A stretch of 64,000 nt of DNA from Erodium maritimum. Taxonomy: Eukaryota; Streptophyta; Magnoliopsida; Geraniales; Geraniaceae. The stretch lies in assembly GCA_963921825.1 (NCBI GenBank), contig OY997595.1:69099879-69163878 (forward strand), in the 5' to 3' direction. The notes beneath the pieces were generated by a model. That model did not search any database, had not been told where the DNA came from, and saw only the letters and a list, made by a program, of their open reading frames with translations. The position numbers and the translations under genes were made by a program. Shown piece by piece: positions 34,994 to 52,813 of the stretch. How positions within the stretch are numbered: the first letter of the stretch is position 1; every line of letters begins with the position of its first letter.

Positions 34994-35296
34994 CCAGTAT
35001 TGCTTCATCGTTCCATTTGGGGTTCAAAGCAACCCTAAACTCATTGTGAGGGTTATAAGTTTTTGTTTTGTTCTTCTGTAGGAGTGTTAAGTTATCATTG
35101 TTCAGTATCTTGTATTGTGGGGAGATGAGAGGATTTTTGTTCAGGCCACTATGTTGTTTTCATGCATCCAAGAAAACTAGCCGTTGTATTTATATATATA
35201 TTTTATAATACATAGTCATTGATTGTTCAGATTGACCCATTTGTTCAAAGTTTCTTGAAATTGGAGGGACTTGTTACTTGTAAAACAACATTCTTG
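34994..35296 (+). other. MSR 3' UTR and downstream flank
   Basis: Non-coding sequence follows the MSR stop codon. The poly-A site is probably within about 200 bases. Nothing else was recognised. Confidence 0.5.
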
Positions 35297-35890
35297 TTTT
35301 TCTTTGTTAACCTTTATCGTCGCTGGTGTTGGCTCCGACGAGCTATTTTTTCAATAGCTGAGCAGTGCAGGAAGGGTTCGTATTCGCTGGTGTTGGGGGT
35401 CAGTTTGGTGTTGATCGCCGCCGTTCGTTGGTGCCGGTATCTTCTCTTGTCTTCCTGGTGACGAGATCTGAAGCCTGGCTTTCTTCTCTGCTTGGTGGTG
35501 TTGTCCCCGGGGGTGCCTTTTGGTGCTGAGTTGCTTGCAGCGGTGGTGTGGCTTCGCCTTGGCTCTTTTCGGATTTGGAGATTCGATTGGGGTGAGGTCT
35601 AGTCCCCTGTGTTATTTTTCTCTCTGTTCGGATTTGTATCTGTTGTCTTTCTGGGTTTTTAAAACATGTTCTTGTTCTCTGTTTTTTCTGAGGTTTCCAT
35701 GTTAAAATGCCCTTTATGTTGTATTTGTTGAGTCTCTGGGATTCCTAGTTGAATTGCCCTATTTGTGTATTTGTTTTTTCTGGGTTTGTGTTAGACCTTT
35801 CCCCATTCTCTGTTTCTGCCTGTCTCTGGGATCCCTTGTTCTTGCCTGTTTTAAGGCTTGAACTCTTAATATTTGCTGATAAAAAAAAAG
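35297..35890 (+). mobile_element. Probable LINE 3' trailer with poly-A
   Basis: The block starts GC-rich and becomes T/G-rich (many TTTGTT and TCTGGG words). It ends TTTGCTGATAAAAAAAAAG. It resembles the trailer of the insertion at 11,550-12,970. No target duplication was found. Confidence 0.4.
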
Positions 35891-35913
35891 TGTGATGAGC
35901 ATTGAGAATATAA

Positions 35914-36112
35914 GAGCATCTATAGTGCTCGAGGCAATTAGTCCAGGTGAATCCGACCAAATCGTTTAATCTCAGTATAATAGTATTCACTTAACGTAGG
36001 GTAGGAGGAGTGAATTTAGTTCGTCGGACGATGAACCCTTCGTTTCAGAGAATAGTCTCATCCTACCAAAACTACATTTGTATTGGCTAAATCGTCCCTA
36101 CTGTAGATGCCC
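35914..36112. mobile_element. PIF/Harbinger-type MITE
   Basis: The ends are GAGCATCTATAGTG and, on the complement, GGGCATCTACAGTAGGG. The flank is TAA on the left and TAG on the right, a degraded 3-bp duplication. The end sequence is close to that of the larger element at 37,569-39,984. Confidence 0.6.
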
Positions 36113-36182
36113 TAGTTTGCCCCGAATCCAAAATACGTTGAATACTAAATCAATGACCATTTGAGGTTGTGATCGTGGTGGG

Positions 36183-36744
36183 TAGGGCTGTCCATGGGCC
36201 GGGGCTTGGCTCCGTTGACGTGTTTCTAACTCAACACGGAATAACCGGATTACTCAAATTAGAACCCATCCCCGACCTCAGGCCTATTAGGCCATATAGA
36301 ACCCACCATTTCAAATTATGGGGCGGGCCACCGGTTTGTACCGACCTAACCGGAATAGATTTCAAGCCTACAATTAAGAGCTTCAAATTTACATCATTCA
36401 CCCGACTAACACACAATTTTTCAAATTTTTTTCGTTGGTCAATAAACCATTAAGAAGTGATCAAAGAGTGCTTAAAAACTCTGAATTTGATCACTTCTTA
36501 ACGATAAAAAAATGTCCTACCCTATTGAAATTTCGTCACACATTTAAAAATCATATCGTACCGGTTGGGCCGGTCCCCGATGAGGTTTTTTTCCTTCTCA
36601 ATCCATGCCCGACCGAGTTGTCACTGGGGCCTCTAATTCCAATCCACCACCGCCCCTGTAATCCATTGGAGGTAATCCAATAAAGCTGGGGTGGGCCGGT
36701 TTGACCGATTGAACCGGGTTCCAGGTTCATTTTGGACAGTCCTA
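36183..36744. mobile_element. Possible hAT-like MITE
   Basis: Short inverted ends TAGGGCTGTCCA and TGGACAGTCCTA bound non-coding DNA. A similar sequence (AGGGGTGTCTATGCATCGGGGCTC) occurs near 37,107. No 8-bp duplication is visible, so the assignment is tentative. Confidence 0.35.
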
Positions 36745-37565
36745 ACAGTAGGTAGGGATTGAGTCACGATATTAAAACTTTGATCTTAAATAATGTCATT
36801 TAAGTCAAGGTAACAATGGTACTTGATCATGCATGTGGCCTGCATATGGTTAATTTTGATCCTTATTTTTGATCTAATTACATGATTTTGAACATATTTT
36901 TAAGCAATGATTGTAAGAAATTACATCAAGGTATCCACCTTTTATTAGTAGTAATTTGATAACTCCAAACTTGATTTACCTTTGTTTGTTGTAGTTCGTG
37001 TAAACTTATTTCAAAATAATGACATTACTCTTAAGAAAACAGAACACTTTCAAATTATCAGGAAAGAAAATTATAACTAACAAAGAGAAAAACACATAAC
37101 ATTTTAGGGGTGTCTATGCATCGGGGCTCAGCCTCATGCTCAAATTTTGGAACCGATCCAGAGTGACCGGATTCAAAAAATTTACCTCACTCCCGGTCTC
37201 AAGCCCAAAAATAGACTTTTGAATCGGCCCGTCTTGATTACATTTTGGTTCATCGGGTTGAACCAATCTATCCGAATTTATTAAAAATTGATCACTCTGT
37301 TGCTGAATTGATTACTAATTTAGCCTTAATTGCCTAATTGGGTTTAGGGCTTTACCGTCTTGGGCTTTGTTATAGTATATCCGAGTGATCCGGGTTATAC
37401 AAGAAACCAAATTACGGTCATCCAAACTGTTCACTCCGAGTTTGGTAATTATGAATCCCGACTCTTTTCCGTAACCCACCGGATTAATTGGGTGAATTGG
37501 ATTATGGCCAATTTTGAACCCCTGCAACTTTTATCAAAGAGAACTTCCAAAACAGTAATAACAGC
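36745..37565. other. Intergenic, no gene seen
   Basis: This is A/T-rich non-coding DNA with a hAT-like phrase near 37,107. The frames at 37,315-37,674 lack domains. Confidence 0.45.
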
Positions 37566-37895
37566 TAAGAGCATCTACAGTGGTCGGCGAGGAGCAGCTG
37601 GCGAGATCATCTCGCCGGCGAGGAACAGGCGGGGAGCAGGCGAGGAAGCTGCTGGCGAGATGGGTAGCCGTTAACGTCCTCGCCAGCACATCTCGCTGGC
37701 GAGGAGGAATCTGATCTCCTCGGGTGGCGCGCCGGCCGTTGGCGAGGAAGGAGCTGGCGACACGTGGCTGGTCGCTGGCAGCATTAATTTTTTTTTTTCA
37801 CTTTTCACCCCTATAAATACTAACCCAAAATTCATTTTAAACACACACAAATTCTCTTTTCTACTACACTTTGTCTAATTCAAATTTCTTTCGCC

Positions 37896-38883
37896 ATGTC
37901 TTCTTTCGATCTCAACGAGTGGGTTCTCAACTATAGGAATGTGACCGATGAAACGTTGTCCCAAGAGTTTTTGGAGCCTTCCTTTTCCCCCAACCCGACT
38001 GTCCAATCCTCTCAAACCCTTTCCGAGCCCGCCGAAGTACGTCCGTCCGACAAAGGCCAAAGCAAAGCGTTGCTTATGGACCGCCGAGGAGGACTGCAGG
38101 TTAGTTAAAGCCTGGATGCACCACTCGTACGACTCAGTGCATGGCAACCAGAAGCATAATTTGAAGTACTGGGGGGCCATCGGTGAGGAAATGGAAGCCA
38201 CTCGGGACTTGGATGATCCGGTGAGGTCGGCGAAGCAGTGCAAAGACCACTGGCAGGGGACAAATCCCAAAGTGACGTTCTTCAATGGGCTGTTTGTGAA
38301 GACCTGCAGGGACTACAGGAGCGGCCGGAACGATGCGGCGATCATGCAGTTGACCGAGGAGCAATACATAAAGGCCTGTAGTCATCCATTCACATGGAAA
38401 CACTTGTGGGATCTTGTGAAAGGAGAACACAAGTGGACTTCTCATTACTTTGCTGTTGAGGAGGCCGTTGTACCGACACCGGTTACGGAGTTCGATGTCG
38501 AAGATTCCACCGACTCTGGCAAGCGCCCTCGTGAAGACACGCCGGGCTGTGAGGACAGTCAGCAAACGACCGGTGCTAATACGGAGGGTCAACCCCAGTA
38601 CAAGAGGCCTATGGGCTGCAAGGCCGCCAAGGCTGCAAGGCTCAGAGGTAAGGGCTCAGCATCATCGTTTAAGGAAGCGGTTGCCGATCGTGTCGAGAGG
38701 GCCCATATAGCGGCCAAAGAAGCAAGCCAAGCCAGGACCATTGAGAAGGCAACGCAACTGAAGCTGATGGCATACCAGCAGTGGGTCGAAGCTGAAAAAG
38801 CCGACACTTCGGGCATGGACCCCCAGCAGCTACATGCCCACATGACGCAGCTTAATATTTTGCGCAATCTGATGGCCCAGTGA
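37896..38883 (+). pseudogene. Harbinger ORF1-type Myb/SANT-like protein, first copy, one frameshift
   Basis: The frame opening at 37,896 (MSSFDLNEWVLNYRN) is interrupted by a frame change near 38,035-38,050 and continues in the frame that ends at 38,883. The main part has a trihelix/SANT-like domain (RCLWTAEEDCRLVKAWMHHS, VRSAKQCKDHWQGTNPK), a linker, a basic GCKAAKAARLRGKG segment and a C-terminal alpha-helical region. This is the usual layout of PIF/Harbinger ORF1 proteins, which bind DNA or the transposase and allow nuclear import. Host databases often mislabel such genes as glutathione S-transferase T3-like. Confidence 0.8.
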
Positions 38884-38985
38884 CTTGTTTTTTTTTTCCA
38901 GCTTACCGTACTTGTTTTTTTTTCCAGCTTACCGTACTTGTTTTTTTTTCCAGCTTACCGTACTTGTTTTTTTTTTTGTTGTAAT
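38884..38985 (+). repeat. Tandem ~27-bp repeat after the first ORF1
   Basis: Three and a half copies of ACTTG-poly-T-CCAGCTTACCGT directly follow the stop codon, in the presumed 3' UTR. Confidence 0.9.
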
Positions 38986-39286
38986 TCAAGATGCCTATTT
39001 AATGAATGGTTTTTAATTTTCATGTTTTGGTAATTTGTTTACTTTAATGGCTTGTTTGAATTTGGTCAAAAAAGATTTTTTTTTTACATTATGAGGCCTC
39101 CATTATTGGGATATGTGCCACTATTGCCACCACCACCACAAATTGACCAATATGCCCCCTAGTGGCCGGCGGTTTTGGCCTATAAATGGCACCCTTCTCC
39201 TCCATTCTTCACATCTCTTCTCCAAATCTCTTTCTATCTCCAATACTTTTGTTCTTCAATTTTTCCTCACTTTCTTCAAAGCTCCA

Positions 39287-39676
39287 ATGGCCGGCGTAGG
39301 CTCATATCCGTGGACCAACGAGGAGGATATGGTGTTGGTCCTATGTTGGCTGCAGGACGCCCGGCCGGGCCCAAATCATAGGTATTGGCCGGAAGTGTAT
39401 GCCAATTTTGTCCACAATGCTCCGGCCAATTCCCCGCTGAGAACCCAGAAACAGTGTCGAGACCACTGGCAGGAACTCGCCCGGAGAATCTACCGGTATG
39501 AATTGTGCTACCGTGCATCAGTTCATAACGCCCCGCCGGGAACTTCCGAGACTCACGTTCGCTCTCAAGCAGCCGCTGCCCACTACAGTGCCCATGGCAA
39601 CCATTTCATGAAGATGGGTCTGTGGGAGATCGTTCGAGACCAGGTGAAATTCCTGCAGCACAATCACGAGCTGTAG
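39287..39676 (+). CDS. Harbinger ORF1-like Myb/SANT protein, second shorter copy
   Basis: This 129-residue intact frame starts at an ATG about 105 bases after a TATA box. It contains WTNEEDMVLVLCWLQDA, KQCRDHWQELARRIY and GLWEIVRD, the same SANT-like domain as its upstream neighbour but with no basic C-terminal tail. The two copies have diverged strongly. It could be a dimerisation partner or a decaying duplicate. Confidence 0.7.
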   Translation: MAGVGSYPWTNEEDMVLVLCWLQDARPGPNHRYWPEVYANFVHNAPANSPLRTQKQCRDHWQELARRIYRYELCYRASVHNAPPGTSETHVRSQAAAAHYSAHGNHFMKMGLWEIVRDQVKFLQHNHEL

Positions 39677-40020
39677 ATCGTGATCGTGTCCTAAAATTAG
39701 ATTTCTTTTAAGTATGTACTAGCGTGCTAATTATATGTATAATTATCGTTAAAGTTTGTTTTAATTATCGTATGTGTGGTATATGTATAAATATAAAAAA
39801 GTTGTGGGTTATGTTGCAATTTTTTTTTCATTTTTTTAATGTTTTTTCCTCCTTCTCGCCGGCTGCTCCTCGCCCACTGCAGACGTCGCTGCCTCCTCGC
39901 CGGCGAGGTGATTAAATTTTAATATTTTAAGTCATCTCGCCGGCGCCATCTCGCCGGCAGCCGGCGAGATGATTGTGGATGCTCTAAACAAACAGAAACA
40001 CTGTTCACTTCCATTTTTTG

Positions 40021-40165
40021 TAAGGCCCATTGTGAGAACCTGGGCCCATCTCATCAATAACAAATTTACAAAATTCTGTACTGAGAGGCCCACTAAGAAG
40101 AAAAATCGAGGCCCAATAACTATCACATTCGTTCGCACAAACCCTACGAAACCCTAGTATATAAT
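40021..40165 (+). promoter_or_regulatory. L7 promoter: site II motifs, telo boxes, TATA-like element
   Basis: Four GGCCCA/TGGGCC-type site II motifs (40,023; 40,041; 40,086; 40,109) are followed by two AAACCCTA telo boxes (about 40,138 and 40,149) and TATATAA near 40,158. This arrangement is characteristic of plant ribosomal protein genes expressed in dividing cells. Confidence 0.8.
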
Positions 40166-40841
40166 TCTCCGCCTTCTTCTAAAAGAAACACTAACAGCTT
40201 CTCTATCGTCCTCCTTCACAGATACTGCAACGCAGGGTCTCGAAGAACTTCAAGCGCCGGTGAGTAGAGTCGGGTTTTCTTATGATGTTCTTTTGTTTTG
40301 TCATCGTATAAAGACAATGATTTTGTACAGTGAAAGTTATTGTCTGAGTCTAGCTGTAAGGATCTGAGGTCTGCTTTAGGTTCAATTCGCGTTCAGTTTG
40401 ATTATGTCTGTAATTTTATGACTTTGAAATGCTACCGAAATGGGTTCAATTTTTTATTCTGTTTTATTTAGTCTCTTGCTTGCATTTGTGTATATGATCT
40501 GAACGAGGCATTTTCATGTTTGGTTTTGTTGTCGTGGTCATAGTTCAATTTGTAGTGTAAGGCATTAGTTTAGCTGATTGAGAACTTTTAATTTGCCCCT
40601 GAGCACATTTCCATTTATACTCATTGCTTGTTTGATCATATGGGCTGTTATAGACATTTTTGAAGTGGGTCAATTTATAGAGGGTTTTTTAGTTTTTAAT
40701 CAGTGAAAAAAAAAATCATGTTTTTGCTATTTATGTGTGTATATATAGTTCTGTCAAAGATGGATATGATTTATCACTTTGATGTGCTTTAGAAGGATCT
40801 AGAGTTGTGTTTGATTTCTTTTTTTTGTTGGATTTGAATAG

Positions 40842-42141
<1,300 letters not shown>

Positions 42142-43346
42142 GCGGTGCTATATTATTTCGTTATATAGAGATTTTGCGCTCTTCTCTTGCTTGTACCAGA
42201 AGGAATCTGATCACAGCTTCTTGCCTTTAAAGTTGATTGCATTTTACTTGTTTTCTTGTTAAGACTTCAATTTATGGAAGTTTCAGATTTTTGTCTTGAT
42301 GGTTCTAAATTTTAGTAATTTATATTTTCATTCTAATAATTAGAGTCATCAGTTGACTTGATGCTTGAGTGAAATAATCTTCAATTGTCTGAAAAACCAC
42401 TTACTCCAACATTTTAAGAGCACCTTGCAGTGGGTTTTAATTTGGTATGTGAATTGTTCAAAAGAGGGTTATTTGGCTAATTGTGGCCCCTTTTTCTGAT
42501 GAAGAAGATAAATAATGCATTAAAAAAATGCCTAGATTATTGTGGTTCTTTTATGACCAAAAGATTGGAAAGAAACATAGAATCAGCTGCATTACCTAGA
42601 TTGGGTGAATCAACTTGCCCAGAACTCTAAATGTCAAACTATAAAACAATCTCACAAGAGACCATTACACATGGATAATGTAACAACTTGCATAGTTATG
42701 TTTCAAAAAAAAAGGAAAAAAGTCGGGGCAAGAGGCCTCGATCTATGAGGAGAGGAAAGCAAGAAGGAAGGCCAAGAAGATTGAGAAAAAACAGCAATAG
42801 AAGATACAATCTAAGAACTAGGAGTTATAAAGGGGCCTTCCACCATTCTGGTCATCGCGACATGTGACTATTCATCCTAATTTGTAGCATCAATTACCTT
42901 CAACATTGTGGACGACATCGACCTCTGAATTGCGAATTACTCGTCTTGAGTGAGTGAATTCGATTGGAGATGCTCTGATAGAAAACATGATGTCTGAGCC
43001 TAGATACATATTATGACCAACATGACATTATGGAACCGCTCACTCTAACAAGGTAACAAAACACATGTTGTCGAGACCTAGATACATATTATGGCTCTAC
43101 ATGACATCATGAAAGTAGGTAACAAGACCTCATATATTGAAATTTTAAAGAGTAGCTCTTAAATGACATAGTTTTTGGTCCAAAACTGTAGGTTCTATAA
43201 GCCACAATGTACAATAGTACAACAATCCTATTGCTTGAACAACCAAAACTTGTCCCTGTTACACATCCTAATTTTGTAAATACTGAAGATAAACGTATGG
43301 TATAAATGATCCTGATGGTCTTCAGTAGCTTTTAACAGAAGAGCCT
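42142..43346. other. Intergenic between convergent L7 and MNS genes
   Basis: It contains the 3' UTRs of both genes. A diverged tandem duplication of about 75 bp carries CCTAGATACATATTATG twice (near 43,000 and 43,080). No gene was seen. Confidence 0.5.
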
Positions 43347-49557
<6,211 letters not shown>

Positions 49558-50256
49558 TTCCTTCACAGATCTCTCGATCGAGAGATCTCAGAGCTTAGAT
49601 TCTTCTACTCTCTCCTTCCAGATTCAAAACCAGAACATGGAAAGAGAAGCACTTTGTTCTCAGCTTAATCGATGAGATCGAGAATTGCTGGAACAATAGA
49701 AACAGTGAAGAAAGAGCGGACGGAACTAAGCTACAGAGGACCTGAAGAAGAACACGGAATTGGGAATGGAGAGAGCGACCAAATTAACAAACTAATAAAA
49801 CGACTATTTCCTTTTTTATTTCCTTCTCTTAAATGTAATTTTTTTAAAATAAATATAAGGGGTGAAAAGTGAAAACCAATATTAAAAATTACGAACACCT
49901 TAATGTTTTAATGATATTTCCATTACTTCTCAAAAAAATGTTAGAAATTCAAATTAATTATAAAAACATTGGACTATAAATTTTAATCTGTGACTGTTTT
50001 AAATTCTTATTAAAAATTACGATCAAATAGATATTAATGACTTCTAATTTTTTTATTAAACAGTGATTTTAATATAATTAATAATTAAAAATATTTTTAA
50101 AAATAGCACATAAAAATTCGACGTTAATGTTTTTGGATAAAATCTAAAGATAATTGCAACAGTTTATGAAGGATTGTACGTGTTTTGTAAAAAAATTATA
50201 ATGCACTATTATTTTTTGTAAAATCATAGGATGAATTATTTCTATCTGTAAATTCA
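49558..50256. other. MNS upstream region
   Basis: It contains the MNS leader and promoter on the minus strand, followed by A/T-rich DNA. No clear TATA box can be assigned and no other gene was seen. Confidence 0.45.
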
Positions 50257-50265
50257 TTAACATAA

Positions 50266-51744
50266 GAGTAAACTTCATCCCACTATCCTAAAATAACTTA
50301 AATTCCAACCCACTACCCTAACGAAACTTAGTTTCATCCCACTACCCTAACGAAACTTTTAGTTGCACTTTCATACCCGCCGTCAACTTGACATCCATTT
50401 GTGGATGGAAAATGGTAAAAAGTCCAAAATACCCCTCATTGACACTCAAATTTTCAAAAGCATGCCATTGGTTTTCAATTTTTTTTAATTTATTTTTAAA
50501 AATCAGATTTTAGTTTTTAAAATCAATTTTTATTTTAAAAATTCATATTTTATTTTCAAAAATTAGATTTTATTTTTAAAAATAAATATTTTATTTTAAA
50601 ATACAGATTTTATTTTAAAAAAATCAGTATTTATTTAAAAAAACAGTTTTATTTTAAAAAAAACAGATTTTATTTTCAGAAAACAGTTTTTATTTAAAAA
50701 AAATCATTTTTTTATAACATCATCTTTTATTTTAAAAAATCAGTTTTAAATTCTTTCATTTTTTCCTTTATTTCTATTTTAAATTTGATTTTACTTTTTA
50801 CGTTATATTGCCTTTTTATCTCTTTTAATAATTTTCTGGAAAAGAAATTATAAGAAAAAATAGAGAAAAAAATTCTGGGTTGAAGAACATGAATTTGGTT
50901 TCGATAACCACCACAATCCACCACCATTTGAAAGCTTTTTTGATTCATAAATTACACAAAAAATTATTATCAGTGCACAAATCCAGATCTGTTGAATCCA
51001 AATATTCTCATTATAATCAACTACCATATATTTGAATCCATTTCCAGTACCCATCTTCTTTATTCCAGATCTGAAAAAATATGAACTATACAACTCATCT
51101 CTTTTATTGCAAATCTGAACCAGTACCGATTCATCTTTTGTTTCAAATCTGAACCAGTATAAATTACCCAAAAATGAAATCATAAATACCCAAACCCAGA
51201 TTCCGTTTCCACTTCAAATCGTACCAAACGCGAGTCTTCGGAGAGGATGAAGGCGATGAACTCCGGCGAGCTTGAGCCGGTGGATGAGAACGACGATGAG
51301 AGATGGCAAGGTGGAAACCAAAATCTGGTTGGTGTTGACAGCTCGCCGGCGTTGGAGTCCTGGCATGGCAATGGTGGTGGTGAAGGTAGGAGTTTGAGAG
51401 AAGAACCAGAAAAAAGGAGTGGATGTTGAGGTGTGGAGGCTGCGTGGTGGAGGCAGTGTGGTGGAGGCTGCCTGGTGGAGAGGAAATAAGATGGGGAAAG
51501 AAGAAAAAGAAAAGGGAATATAGGGTTTTAAGAGAATAAAGGGAGGGTGGTTTGGTCATTTTCTGAAAAAATAGGGTCATGTGCTTTGCACATGACTTTT
51601 TTCCATCCAAAATAAACAAAAAACTAACGGTAGGTATGAAATTGTAACTAAAATGATAGTTAGGGTAGTGAGGTGTAACAAACTATTTTTAGGGTAGTGG
51701 GTTGGAATTTAAGTTTTTTTAGGATAGTGGGATGAAGTTTACCC
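50266..51744. mobile_element. Second MULE of the same family, 1.48 kb
   Basis: Its long inverted ends (GAGTAAACTTCATCCCACTA and, at the right, GGGATGAAGTTTACCC) are bounded by TTAACATAA at 50,257-50,265 and 51,745-51,753, a perfect 9-bp duplication. The arms share the CTACCC, ACTATCCTAA and CCATCCA words of the MULE at 5,090-7,258. The A/T subterminal zone has repeated AAAATCAGTTTT. The interior (about 50,870-51,540) holds a GC-richer segment with a 151-residue minus frame of unknown origin and no transposase. Confidence 0.85.
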
Positions 51745-51753
51745 TTAACATAA

Positions 51754-52813
51754 TAATTATTTTTTTATTGAAAAATGTTGGCTTGCCCTTATTGAAGTGT
51801 AAACATAAAGTTTTAAATAAAAAAAGAATATAAGAGGATTATAAATAACCAAACACATATCAATCAAAAGATAAAACTAATGATTTTGAAAAAGAAAAAA
51901 AGTTGATGCCATGTGGTTCTCATACGATAAATTCCATTAAAAATAACTAATTTATAAAAAAATCCATTAAAAATAAATGATTTACGAACGAAAAATAAAT
52001 TCCATAGGATTTTGCAAAATATGCAAAATTCATCATAAATTTTTACACCATCTCTTAAATATGATAAATTTTATTTTCAAAAAAAATATATGATAACTTT
52101 TAATTGACATCTTCTCAAAAAAACTCATATAAAAAAATATATAAATGCTAATATATTGCTCTTTTAGCTGACAAAGGTGATATAATATATTTAGTCTAAT
52201 TACAAAAAAATAAAATAAGAATAGAATGTTTATTTTAAAATGATTTATTTTGAAACTCCCAAAAATTAATTTTGACCGGATAAAAATAGATCTAATAATT
52301 GCCATATCTCCACCGTTTTCCCCCAAACCCCACTTCTTCACCGTCTTCGTCTTCTTCCTCGTATCGGCACGCAGGCTCACCAGAAACCCTAAACCAAGCA
52401 CACCTCAATTTCTCACTTGTACGGCCCTGATTCTTCTCCATTTCAGCCCGAACATCCGATCTTCGTCGTCAATTTCGAACCCCGAAGCTATAGGGATTTG
52501 CACATTCGTGAATTGCTCAGTTTTGAGGTATCTCCACCTTGTATGTTAATGCAAGCTATATATTCAAGCTTCGTATCTCTCTTTATTTGAATCGGGTTAT
52601 TTGAAGGGTAATTGGAATCTGAACAGTATGTAAATGTAAATGTCTTAATTGGGTTTGCCAGATACAGTCTCGTGAAGCTTTTAAATTTTTGACCTTTATT
52701 TATTTCGATTTCCTGGGTTTTATTTGGCAATGTAATGGAGTATCAGCTTGGTGTAATTGTGAAGAAGGTGAAACTTCCATATATGCAAAACTAGCTGTGA
52801 GCTGGAGAATATC
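51754..52813 (+). other. ZML promoter, leader and leader intron
   Basis: A/T-rich DNA runs to about 52,300. A telo-box-like AAACCCTAAA lies at about 52,384. A non-coding first exon probably ends at GTATCTCC near 52,527, and its intron reaches an AG shortly before the ATG at 52,814. Confidence 0.5.

Larger units (their letters stand above)
37569..39984 (+). mobile_element. PIF/Harbinger element carrying two Myb-like ORF1 genes, no transposase
   Basis: The 2.4-kb element has ends GAGCATCTACAGTGG and (complement) GAGCATCCACAAT, flanked by TAA at 37,566-37,568 and 39,985-39,987, the superfamily's 3-bp duplication. GC-rich subterminal repeats of CTGGCGAG/CTCGCCGG fill both ends. It encodes two plus-strand Myb/SANT-like proteins, each preceded by its own TATA box (CTATAAATA near 37,811 and CTATAAATG near 39,180). 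No DDE transposase is encoded, so it depends on an autonomous relative. Confidence 0.88.

Noticed and set aside
38134-38592. 152-codon minus frame opposite the first Harbinger ORF1
   Set aside because: It is antisense to the recognisable SANT-like domain, so it is a shadow frame.
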